Source: Pseudomonadota bacterium (GTDB lineage Bacteria; Pseudomonadota; Alphaproteobacteria; Rhodospirillales; Rhodospirillaceae). From it: a stretch of 13,064 nt of DNA. The notes under the pieces were generated by a model. The model was not told the DNA's origin. It saw only the letters and a list, made by a program, of their open reading frames with translations, and searched no databases. The stretch is from assembly GCA_023396465.1 (NCBI GenBank), contig JAEWWF010000329.1, forward strand, positions 1 through 13,064, given 5' to 3'. Position numbers and translations under genes: made by a program. Shown piece by piece: positions 5,977 to 13,064 of this stretch; position 1 is the stretch's first letter, and every line of letters begins with the position of its first letter.

Positions 5977-8181
5977 ATGTCCGGTCCTGTCCGAGGCCTT
6001 CGCGCCGTTGTCCTGCTCGCTGCTGTGATCCTGGCCTTCGTCCTGCCGGACGCGACGGCGCGGGCGGCGGTGCTGGAGCGCTTCCTGCCGCAGGCGGTGG
6101 TCGCCGACCTGGTGCCCGGCGCCGACCGCCTGGGGCCGCCCGAGGGCGAGCCGCCGGTGGCACCGGCCTTCAAGGGCTCGGAGCTGGCCGGCTACGTCTT
6201 CATCAACTCCGACTTCACCAACTCGACCGGCTATTCCGGCCGGCCCATGCACGTGCTGACCGGCGTCACCGCCGAGGGCGTCATCTCCGGCCTGCGGCTG
6301 GTGGAGCATCATGAGCCGATCGTGCTGATCGGCATTCCCGAGTCCAAGATCACCGCCTACCTCGACGGACTGGTCGGCTACGACGCCGTGACCATGACCG
6401 CGCCGGCGGACAAGGGCGACCCGGATATCATCTCCGGTGCCACCGTCACCGTGTTGGTGTTCCACGACAGCATCACCCGTGCCGCCGCCAAGGTGGCCCG
6501 CCGCCACGGCCTTGGTGGACTGGCGGCGGCCGGAGCCGAGCCGGCGGCGGCGGTGCGCGACATCGCCATGGACCATCCGGCGGAGATGATCGACTGGCAA
6601 ACCCTGGTCGGTGATGGCTCGGTGCGGCGTCTGCTGCTGACGGTGGGCGATGTCAACGACGCCTTCGCCGCCACCGGAAACGCCGCCGCCATGGCGCGGC
6701 CGGAGCCGGGCGAGGCCGGGGATACCTTCATCGACCTCTATGTGGCGCAGGTCAGCGTGCCGTCCATCGGTCGCTCGCTGCTCGGCGACAACGAATGGCG
6801 CAACTTGCAGCAAAGTCTGGGGGAGGGCGAGCAGGCCATCCTGGTGATGGGCGAGGGGCGCTATTCCTTCAAAGGATCGGGCTACGTGCGCGGCGGCATC
6901 TTCGACCGCATCCAGTTGGCCCAGGACACATCCTCCATTCGCTTCCGCGACCGCTGGCACAAGCGTCTCGCCCATGTGGCGGCGGAGGGCGCACCCGATT
7001 TCCCCGAGGTCGGCCTGTTCCGCATTCCCCGCGATGTCGAGTTCGCGCCCACCCTGCCGTGGCAGCTGGAATTGCTGGTGCAGCGCACCACCGGTGCCCT
7101 CGACAAGGCTTTCGTGACCTTTGACGTCTCCTACGCGGTGCCGGAGGGCTACCTGACGCCGCTGCCACCGACGCCTGCCGCCGCGCAGACCGCCGCCACT
7201 GGCGCCGCCGCCAATGATGCCCTGCTCGACCACGACGAGGGCAGCGCCCGCGACAGCCTGTGGAAAAGCATCTGGCAGTCCAACCTGTGGAGCGCCGGGT
7301 TGCTGGCGGCCTCGGTGGTGTTCCTGACGGCGGTGTTCTTCTTCCAGGACATCGTGGTGCGGCGGCCCAGGCTGCTGAAGGGCATGCGCTACGCCTTCCT
7401 CGCTTACACGCTGGTGTGGATTGGCTGGCTGTCCAATGCCCAGTTGTCGGTGGTCAACGTGCTGACCCTGTCGAGCGCCATCGCCAACGGCTTCAGCTGG
7501 CAGTACTTCCTGATGGACCCGCTGGTGTTCATCCTGTGGTTCGCCGTCGCCGCCTCGCTGCTGTTCTGGGGCCGGGGTCCGTTCTGCGGCTGGCTGTGCC
7601 CGTTTGGCGCTCTCCAGGAACTGACCAACCACGCCGGCCGCCGCCTCGGCATCCGCCAGATCCAGGTGCCGTGGGGCCTGCATGAACGCCTGTGGCCGAT
7701 CAAGTACATGATCTTCATGGCTTTGTTCGGGCTTGCCCTCTACGACCTCGCCCTGGCCGAGAAGCTGTCGGAAGTCGAGCCGTTCAAGACCGCCATCATC
7801 CTCAAGTTCGTGCGCGACTGGCCGTTCGTGGTCTTCGCCCTGGCCCTGCTGGTCGCGGGCCTGTTCATCGAACGCTTCTTCTGCCGCTACCTGTGTCCAT
7901 TGGGGGGCGCCCTGGCGGTGCCGGCGCGGGTGCGGATGTTCGACTGGCTGAAGCGCTGGCCCGAATGCGGCACCCAGTGCAACCGCTGCGCCCGGGAATG
8001 CCCGGTGCAGTCGATCCATCCCGAAGGGCACATCAATCCGAACGAGTGCATCTACTGCATGCACTGCCAGGAGCTTTACCGCGACGAGTTCCGGTGTCCG
8101 CACAACGTGACGCGGCGCCTGAAGAAGGAGCGTCGCCGCAGCTCTCCCATTGCTGCGGAGCGCGACCCGAAGGCCGTCTGA
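5977..8181 (+). CDS. nosR: NosR, flavin and iron-sulfur membrane protein for N2O reduction
   Basis: This is a membrane protein needed for nosZ expression and/or for electron supply to NosZ in the periplasm. It has 734 residues, typical for NosR. An N-terminal signal segment (about 1-30) leads into a periplasmic FMN-binding domain, where S153-G154-A155-T156 is the covalent-flavin motif and T156 the expected attachment residue. About five membrane segments lie between roughly 434 and 633. CxxxCP motifs occur at C537/C541 and C636/C640. The C-terminal cytoplasmic part holds two ferredoxin-type clusters: C664, C668, C671, C675 and C691, C694, C697, C707. All expected cysteines are present. A GAGGGAG ribosome-binding site precedes the ATG, and an FNR-type box lies 74 bp upstream. 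It is the first gene of nosRZDFY. Confidence 0.95.
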   Translation: MSGPVRGLRAVVLLAAVILAFVLPDATARAAVLERFLPQAVVADLVPGADRLGPPEGEPPVAPAFKGSELAGYVFINSDFTNSTGYSGRPMHVLTGVTAEGVISGLRLVEHHEPIVLIGIPESKITAYLDGLVGYDAVTMTAPADKGDPDIISGATVTVLVFHDSITRAAAKVARRHGLGGLAAAGAEPAAAVRDIAMDHPAEMIDWQTLVGDGSVRRLLLTVGDVNDAFAATGNAAAMARPEPGEAGDTFIDLYVAQVSVPSIGRSLLGDNEWRNLQQSLGEGEQAILVMGEGRYSFKGSGYVRGGIFDRIQLAQDTSSIRFRDRWHKRLAHVAAEGAPDFPEVGLFRIPRDVEFAPTLPWQLELLVQRTTGALDKAFVTFDVSYAVPEGYLTPLPPTPAAAQTAATGAAANDALLDHDEGSARDSLWKSIWQSNLWSAGLLAASVVFLTAVFFFQDIVVRRPRLLKGMRYAFLAYTLVWIGWLSNAQLSVVNVLTLSSAIANGFSWQYFLMDPLVFILWFAVAASLLFWGRGPFCGWLCPFGALQELTNHAGRRLGIRQIQVPWGLHERLWPIKYMIFMALFGLALYDLALAEKLSEVEPFKTAIILKFVRDWPFVVFALALLVAGLFIERFFCRYLCPLGGALAVPARVRMFDWLKRWPECGTQCNRCARECPVQSIHPEGHINPNECIYCMHCQELYRDEFRCPHNVTRRLKKERRRSSPIAAERDPKAV

Positions 8182-8187
8182 GACGGC
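8173..8187 (+). other. Stem-loop with the nosR stop codon in its loop
   Basis: GCCGTC (8173-8178) and GACGGC (8182-8187) form a perfect 6-bp GC stem around the loop TGA, which is exactly the nosR stop codon. A second small hairpin, GGGA-ACG-TCCC (8207-8217), follows before the nosZ ribosome-binding site (GGAGG, 8237-8241). No U-tract is present. Such a structure could mark a processing or stability boundary between nosR and nosZ messages, but this is an inference. Confidence 0.4.
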
Positions 8188-8249
8188 GGCCGACAGCAGC
8201 CCCGGGGGGAACGTCCCGAGGCGAAGAAACCAAGACGGAGGACTGCAAC

Positions 8250-10187
8250 ATGACTGAGCGCGACGCGACGACGACCGGGATGTCCCGGCGTTCGCTGCTC
8301 GAAACCACCGCCAAAGGGGCGACACTTGCGGGACTGGCGGGCGCGGCCGGTGTCGGTGGTGTCACCGTGGCCGGTGGCGGCATCCCCAGTGCCAAGGCGG
8401 CGACGCCGGGTGCCGACGGCGCCGTGGCGCCGGGTGAACTGGACGAGTATTACGGTTTCTGGTCCTCGGGCCAGGCCGGCGAGATCCGCATTTTCGGCGT
8501 GCCGTCCATGCGCGAACTGATGCGCATTCCGGTGTTCAACACCGACAGCGCCACCGGCTGGGGCATCACCAACGAAAGCCGCCGCATCCTCACCGAGAAC
8601 CTGACCGAGGAAACCAGGAAGTTCCTGTCCACCCGTGGCGGCATCTACCACAACGGCGATGCCCACCACCCGCACATGTCGTTCACCGACGGCACCTATG
8701 ACGGGCGCTACATCTTCATCAACGACAAGGCCAATACCCGCGTCGCCCGCATCCGTTGCGACGTGATGAAGCCCGACAAGATCATCGAGATCCCCAACGC
8801 CCACGATATCCACGGCCTGCGCCCGCAGAAGTACCCGCGCACCGGCTACATCTTCGCCAACGGCGAGCATGAAGCGCCGCTGCCCAACGACGGCCGCGAC
8901 CTGGACAACCCCTCGGCCTATCGCTGCATTTTCTCCGCCATCGACGGCGACGAGATGAAGGTGGCGTGGCAGGTGATCGTCGACGGCAACCTGGACAACG
9001 TCGATGCCGACTACCAGGGCAAGTATGCCTTCTCGACCAGCTACAACGCCGAAATGGGCGTCAACCTGTCGGAAATGACCGCCAACGAGCAGGACCATGT
9101 GGTGGTGTTCAACATCGCCCGCATCGAAGAGGCGGTGAAGGCCGGCAAGGCCACCATGATGAACGGCATTCCGGTGCTGGACGGCCGCAAGGGCTCGCCC
9201 TACACCGTCTACGTGCCGATTTCCACCAGCCCGCACGGCATCAACACGGCGCCGGACGGCAAGCATGTGGTCATCAACGGCAAGCTGTCGCCGACCGTGT
9301 CGGTGATGGATGTCACCAAGCTCGACGCGGTGTTCGAGGGCAAGGCTGAGCCGCGCTCGGTGATCGTGGCGGAGCCGCAGCTGGGCCTAGGCCCCCTGCA
9401 CACCGCCTATGACGATCGTGGCAACGCCTACACCACGGTGTTCATCGACAGCCAGATGGTGAAGTGGAACATCGAGAAGGCGATCGCCGCCTTCAACGGT
9501 GCCGACGTCGATCCGATCCTGGAAAAGCTGGACGTCCACTACCAGCCCGGCCACAACAGTACCACCATGGGCGAAACCCGGGAAGCCGACGGCAAGTGGC
9601 TGGTATCACTGAATAAGTTCTCCAAGGACCGGTTCCTGAACGTCGGTCCGCTGAAGCCGGAGAACGACCAGCTGATCAGCATCCACTCCGACAGCGAGCC
9701 GATGAAGCTGGTCCACGATGGCCCGACCTATGCCGAGCCGCACGATTGCATCCTGGTTCGCGCCGACATCGTCAACCCGCGCAACACCTGGGATCGCAAT
9801 GACCCGATCTTCAAGGACACGGTGGAACTGATCAAGTCGAAGGGCGTCGACCCCGAGGCCGCCGCCGACGTGATCCGCGAAGGCAACAAGGTCTTCGTGT
9901 TCATGACCTCGCAGGCGCCGGAGTTCTCGCTGGAGAAGTTCGAGGTCAACGAGGGCGACGAGGTCACCATCGCCATCACCAACATTGATGATGTCGACGA
10001 TCTCACCCACGGCTTCACCTTGTCCAACTACGGCCTGGTGATGGAGCTGGGGCCGCAGCAGACCGCCTCGGTCACCTTCACGGCCGACCGTCCGGGCGTG
10101 CACTGGTACTACTGCCAGTGGTTCTGCCATGCGCTGCACATGGAAATGCGCGGCCGCATGCTGGTTCACCCGAAGGAAAAGGCATGA
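8250..10187 (+). CDS. nosZ: Nitrous-oxide reductase NosZ (clade I, Tat-exported)
   Basis: This periplasmic copper enzyme reduces N2O to N2, the last step of denitrification. It has 645 residues. A Tat signal (SRRSLLE with R13-R14, then a weakly hydrophobic glycine/alanine-rich stretch to AKAA near 51) marks it as clade I. The seven CuZ histidines are all visible: H139, H140, H188 (IHGL), H329 (SPHG), H384 (PLHTA), H435 (PGHNS) and H498 (EPHDC). The C-terminal cupredoxin domain carries the CuA ligands H587 (THGF), C622, W624 (backbone), C626, H630 and M633. The ATG at 8250 has GGAGG 8 nt upstream; the same frame is open further upstream inside nosR, but that part is out-of-frame translation of nosR. 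The stop overlaps the nosD start. The complete ligand set suggests an active enzyme. Confidence 0.98.
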   Translation: MTERDATTTGMSRRSLLETTAKGATLAGLAGAAGVGGVTVAGGGIPSAKAATPGADGAVAPGELDEYYGFWSSGQAGEIRIFGVPSMRELMRIPVFNTDSATGWGITNESRRILTENLTEETRKFLSTRGGIYHNGDAHHPHMSFTDGTYDGRYIFINDKANTRVARIRCDVMKPDKIIEIPNAHDIHGLRPQKYPRTGYIFANGEHEAPLPNDGRDLDNPSAYRCIFSAIDGDEMKVAWQVIVDGNLDNVDADYQGKYAFSTSYNAEMGVNLSEMTANEQDHVVVFNIARIEEAVKAGKATMMNGIPVLDGRKGSPYTVYVPISTSPHGINTAPDGKHVVINGKLSPTVSVMDVTKLDAVFEGKAEPRSVIVAEPQLGLGPLHTAYDDRGNAYTTVFIDSQMVKWNIEKAIAAFNGADVDPILEKLDVHYQPGHNSTTMGETREADGKWLVSLNKFSKDRFLNVGPLKPENDQLISIHSDSEPMKLVHDGPTYAEPHDCILVRADIVNPRNTWDRNDPIFKDTVELIKSKGVDPEAAADVIREGNKVFVFMTSQAPEFSLEKFEVNEGDEVTIAITNIDDVDDLTHGFTLSNYGLVMELGPQQTASVTFTADRPGVHWYYCQWFCHALHMEMRGRMLVHPKEKA

Positions 10188-11497
10188 TGCGCCCCGGCGC
10201 CATCATACGCAGCCTCGTGCTGGTGTCGGCGGTCCTCGTGACCGCCGACATCCCGGCACGGGCAGCCGACGGCGGAGCGACGACTTCCGCCGCCGCCACG
10301 GGTGCCCTGGCGGAGACGCAGGATCTCGCCGCCCTTGTGGGCGCCGCGTCACCTGGCGGGGTTCTGCGTCTCCCAGAGGGCACCTATCGCGGCGGGGTGA
10401 TCATCGACAAGCCGCTCACCGTCATCGGCGAGGGGCAGGTCGTCATCGACGGCGGCGGCAAGGGCCGGGTGCTGGAGTTGCGTGCGCCCGACATCACCTT
10501 GCGCAACCTGACCATCCGCAACTCCGGCGGTTCGCTGGAGAAGGAGGACAGCGGCGTCTACGTCACCCAGAAGGCGCCGCGCGCCGTCGTCGCCGGCAAC
10601 CGGTTCGAGCACACCCTGATCGGCGTGTTCCTGAAGGGGCCGGAAAATGCCCAGGTGATCGACAACATCATCGGCGGCCGCGGCGACCTGCGGGTGAATG
10701 AACGCGGCAACGGCGTGCAACTGTGGAATTCGCCCGGCAGCCGGATCGAACGCAATGTCATCTCCGGCAGCCGCGACGGCATCTTCACCACCACCTCGAA
10801 GCAGAATGTGTTCGCAGACAACGTGATGCAGGGCGTGCGGTTCGCCGTGCATTACATGTACACCAACGACAGTATCCTGCGGAACAACCGCTCCATCGGC
10901 AATGACGCCGGGTACGTCATCATGTTCAGCCACAGCCTGACGGTCGAAGACAACGTCAGCCGTGGTGACGTCGAGCACGGGCTGGTGTTCAACTTCGCCA
11001 ATTCGTCGGTCATGCGGCGCAACTCGGTGGTCGATGGCGGCGACAAGTGCGTCTTCATCTACAACGCCAGCAAGAACGACTTTCGCGATAACCTGTTCCA
11101 GGGCTGCGGCACCGGCATCCACTTCACCGCCGGGTCGGAACGCAACACCGTGGTCAGCAATGCCTTCGTCGGCAACGAGAATCAGGTGAAGTACGTCGGC
11201 ACCAAGTACCTGGAATGGGCCGAAAACGGGGTCGGCAACTACTGGTCCGACAACGCCGCGTTCGACCTCGACAACGACGGCATCGCCGACCGCCCCTACC
11301 GGCCCAACGGCCTGGTCGATCAGATCATCTGGCGGGCGCCGGAAGCCAAGCTGCTGCTGACCAGTCCGGCGGTGCAACTGGTCCATTGGGCGCAGTCCGC
11401 CTTTCCGGCCATTCTGCCGGGTGGCGTCGTCGATCCTCACCCCCTCATGCGCCCGCCGCCGGCCACGGCGGAGCGGCTGGCGGAGATTCTGAAATGA
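10184..11497 (+). CDS. nosD: NosD, periplasmic copper-centre maturation protein
   Basis: This periplasmic protein works with the NosFY ABC transporter to assemble the copper-sulfur CuZ site of NosZ. It has 437 residues. An N-terminal signal peptide (about 1-28, ending ARAAD) is followed by a long right-handed beta-helix made of repeated turns with N/G pairs, for example GNRFEHTLIGVFLKG, RIERNVISGSRDGIFTT and DFRDNLFQGCGTGIHF, as in the CASH-type domain. The NosD C-terminal signature GNYWSD (351-356), DNDGIADRPY and the WRAPEAKLLL segment are present. The start ATGATG overlaps the nosZ stop (ATGA, 10184-10187) with AAGGA 6 nt upstream; the second ATG at 10187 is equally possible and changes one residue. 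The stop overlaps the nosF start. Confidence 0.95.
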   Translation: MMRPGAIIRSLVLVSAVLVTADIPARAADGGATTSAAATGALAETQDLAALVGAASPGGVLRLPEGTYRGGVIIDKPLTVIGEGQVVIDGGGKGRVLELRAPDITLRNLTIRNSGGSLEKEDSGVYVTQKAPRAVVAGNRFEHTLIGVFLKGPENAQVIDNIIGGRGDLRVNERGNGVQLWNSPGSRIERNVISGSRDGIFTTTSKQNVFADNVMQGVRFAVHYMYTNDSILRNNRSIGNDAGYVIMFSHSLTVEDNVSRGDVEHGLVFNFANSSVMRRNSVVDGGDKCVFIYNASKNDFRDNLFQGCGTGIHFTAGSERNTVVSNAFVGNENQVKYVGTKYLEWAENGVGNYWSDNAAFDLDNDGIADRPYRPNGLVDQIIWRAPEAKLLLTSPAVQLVHWAQSAFPAILPGGVVDPHPLMRPPPATAERLAEILK

Positions 11498-12426
11498 GCC
11501 AAGACGTCATCCGCCTCGACCATGTGACCAAGCGCTACGGCAGCTTCACGGCGGTCGACGACCTGTCGCTGGCGGTGCCGCAGGGCGAGTTCCTGGCCCT
11601 GCTCGGCCACAACGGCGCCGGCAAGACAACCATGATGAAGATGGTGCTGGGCCTCACCCGCCCGACCTCCGGCAGCCTGTCGGTCCTGGGCGCGGCGGGC
11701 GGCATCGCGGGTCGCCAGAGCGTCGGCTTTCTGCCCGAGAACGTCAGCTTCACCGGCGGCTCCACCGGGCGGGAGGCGCTGCGCTTCTACGCCCGCCTGA
11801 AGGGTGCCCCGAAGGCGCAGGTGGAGGAGCTGTTGCAGGCGGTTGGGCTGGCCGAGGCCGGCAACAAGGCTGTCCGCACCTACTCCAAGGGCATGCGCCA
11901 GCGCCTCGGCCTCGCCCAGGCGCTGCTGGGCGAGCCGCGCCTGCTGCTGCTGGACGAGCCGACCACCGGCCTCGACCCCATGCTGCGGCAGGAATTCTAC
12001 CGCATCCTGCGCGACATGAAGGCGCGCGGCGTGACCATCCTGCTGTCGTCGCATGTGCTGACCGAGCTGCAATTGCGCACCGACCGCATCGCCATCATGC
12101 GCAAGGGCCGGCTGGTCGCCTGCGACACCCTGCACGGCCTCCAGGAAGCCGCCGGCCTGCCGGTGCGCATCCGCGTGCGGGTGCCGGAAGGCGGCGCCGC
12201 CCGCGCCGCCGCCCAGGCGGGGGAGGGGGCGACGGTGCTGGCCGCCAACGGCCGTTCGGTGGAGCTTGGCGTGTCGCTCGCCATGAAGATGGACGCCCTG
12301 CGCCGGCTTGCCGCCGGCACCGACGGCAGCGTCGAAGACCTTGATGTCCTGCCGCCGAGCCTGGAGGACGTTTACGCCCACTTCGGCGGACTGCCGCCGA
12401 CCGGCCAGCAGGAGGTGCCGTCATGA
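11494..12426 (+). CDS. nosF: NosF, ABC transporter ATPase for CuZ-site biogenesis
   Basis: This cytoplasmic ATPase drives NosY in the NosDFY complex that supports copper-sulfur centre assembly in NosZ. It has 310 residues, normal for the family. Walker A is GHNGAGKTT at 38-46. The Q-loop position carries Glu in FLPEN (79-83), which I recall as a common variant in NosF-like ATPases. The signature is YSKGMRQRL (130-138), Walker B is LLLLDEP (150-156), the D-loop is GLDP, and the H-loop histidine is in LSSHVL. A C-terminal domain of about 90 residues follows. GGAG sits 8 nt before the ATG, which overlaps the nosD stop (ATGA). The stop overlaps the nosY start in the same way, so stoichiometric, coupled translation is likely. 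Confidence 0.95.
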   Translation: MSQDVIRLDHVTKRYGSFTAVDDLSLAVPQGEFLALLGHNGAGKTTMMKMVLGLTRPTSGSLSVLGAAGGIAGRQSVGFLPENVSFTGGSTGREALRFYARLKGAPKAQVEELLQAVGLAEAGNKAVRTYSKGMRQRLGLAQALLGEPRLLLLDEPTTGLDPMLRQEFYRILRDMKARGVTILLSSHVLTELQLRTDRIAIMRKGRLVACDTLHGLQEAAGLPVRIRVRVPEGGAARAAAQAGEGATVLAANGRSVELGVSLAMKMDALRRLAAGTDGSVEDLDVLPPSLEDVYAHFGGLPPTGQQEVPS

Positions 12427-13064
12427 GCCCCAGTCTCGTCATTGCCGGCCGCGAAATCCGCGAGGGCCTGCGCAACCGCTGGGTGGCCACGGCGACGCTC
12501 ATCCTCGCCGCCCTGGCGCTGGCGCTCGCCCTGGTCGGCAGCGCGCCAGTGGGCGAGGTGGGGGCCGGGCGGCTGACCGTGACCATCGTGTCGCTGTCGA
12601 GCCTCAGTATCTACCTGCTACCGCTGATCGCCCTGCTGCTTGCCTTCGACACCGTGGTGGGCGAGGCGGAGCGCGGCACGCTGCTGCTGATGCTGGCCTA
12701 CCCCCTCAGTCGCTGGCAGATCGTCGCCGGCAAGTTCCTCGGCCATGCCGCCATCCTGGCCTTCGCCACCACCGTCGGCTTCGGCAGCGCGGCGCTGGCC
12801 ATCGGCCTCAGCGCCCCGGTGCTGCCGACATCGGCCGAGTGGTGGAACTTCGCCGGCCTGATCGGCGCTTCCATCGGCCTCGGCCTTGCCTTCGTGGCCG
12901 TCGGCACGGTCATCAGCGTGACGGTGCGGGAACGCACCACCGCCGCCGGTGTCGCCATCGTGGTGTGGCTGTTCCTGGTGGTGCTCTACGACATGGGCCT
13001 GCTGGCGGCGCTGGTGGCGACCGGCGGCCAGGGCTTCCTCGGCCAGACCCTGCCGGCGTGGCTG
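12423..13064 (+). CDS. nosY: NosY, ABC-2 type permease of the NosDFY complex (cut by window edge)
   Basis: This is the inner-membrane partner of NosF; with NosD it forms the complex needed for CuZ maturation. The first 214 codons are visible, and the family is about 270-280 residues, so the last fifth lies outside. The protein begins MSPSLVIAGREIREGLRNRW, a typical amphipathic ABC-2 start. Membrane segments follow at about 22-40, 56-76, 107-129, 143-165 and 176-197. The cytoplasmic loop GEAERGTLLLMLAYPLSRWQ (about 80-99) is the conserved ABC-2/NosY element. A strong AGGAGG lies 7 nt before the ATG, and the start overlaps the nosF stop (ATGA). nosL and sometimes nosX usually follow in alphaproteobacteria, but they are beyond the window. 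Confidence 0.93.
   Translation, partial: MSPSLVIAGREIREGLRNRWVATATLILAALALALALVGSAPVGEVGAGRLTVTIVSLSSLSIYLLPLIALLLAFDTVVGEAERGTLLLMLAYPLSRWQIVAGKFLGHAAILAFATTVGFGSAALAIGLSAPVLPTSAEWWNFAGLIGASIGLGLAFVAVGTVISVTVRERTTAAGVAIVVWLFLVVLYDMGLLAALVATGGQGFLGQTLPAWL

Noticed and set aside
5609..6028. 139-codon plus-strand frame in the hmuR-nosR gap
   Set aside because: It crosses the FNR-type box and the nosR start, lacks a ribosome-binding site, and its translation has no recognisable features.
7692..8249. N-terminal extension of the nosZ frame back into nosR
   Set aside because: It is out-of-frame nosR sequence; the Tat signal and GGAGG ribosome-binding site fix the start at 8250.
5899..8325. 808-codon open frame on the minus strand opposite nosR
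   Set aside because: It has the same shadow character (His/Gln/Arg/Gly-rich, no motifs) and is antisense to a well-supported nosR.
8076..9266. 396-codon open frame on the minus strand opposite nosZ
   Set aside because: It is antisense to nosZ, which has complete copper ligands, and the translated product has no family features.

Overview
The window is very GC-rich and reads as an alphaproteobacterial chromosome, possibly a Rhodospirillales-type denitrifier. That guess rests on base composition, the style of the proteins and the clade I (Tat-exported) nitrous oxide reductase; the sequence does not fix a species. Two functional blocks fill it, and almost every long ORF antisense to them is a high-GC shadow.

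Block 1 (1-5543) is a haem-iron acquisition locus arranged divergently. On the minus strand, reading from about 3333 down to the left edge, lie hmuS (cytoplasmic haem-handling protein), hmuT (periplasmic haem-binding protein), hmuU (FecCD-type permease) and the first 90 codons of hmuV (ATPase, cut by the window edge). Each successive pair can be joined by a four-base ATGA stop/start overlap. On the plus strand is hmuR, a TonB-dependent outer-membrane haem receptor. It carries the FRAP...NPxL signature and the two histidines expected of haem receptors. A 167-bp divergent control region holds a Fur-like operator that overlaps the -35 element of a plausible hmuR promoter. Together the products would take haem through the outer membrane (HmuR), carry it across the periplasm (HmuT), import it (HmuUV) and bind or degrade it (HmuS). 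TonB/ExbBD and HmuP are not seen here.

Between the blocks lies a 433-bp non-coding gap (5544-5976). It contains an AT-rich palindrome that resembles a Zur operator, a run of GC-rich hairpins, a perfect FNR/NnrR-type box (TTGAC-N4-GTCAA) placed to activate nosR, and a small hairpin in the presumed nosR leader.

Block 2 (5977-13064) is the nitrous oxide reductase operon nosR-nosZ-nosD-nosF-nosY, all on the plus strand, with nosY cut by the right edge. NosR is the flavin and iron-sulfur membrane protein that supports electron supply to NosZ. NosZ is the copper enzyme reducing N2O to N2, with all CuZ and CuA ligands present. NosD, NosF and NosY form the periplasmic/ABC machinery that matures the copper-sulfur centre. 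nosZ, nosD, nosF and nosY are joined by ATGA overlaps. nosR and nosZ are instead separated by 68 bp, starting with a hairpin that has the nosR stop codon in its loop.

No transposon, CRISPR array, tRNA or rRNA was seen. The genes themselves belong to known systems. The least explained part is the 433-bp gap upstream of nosR.
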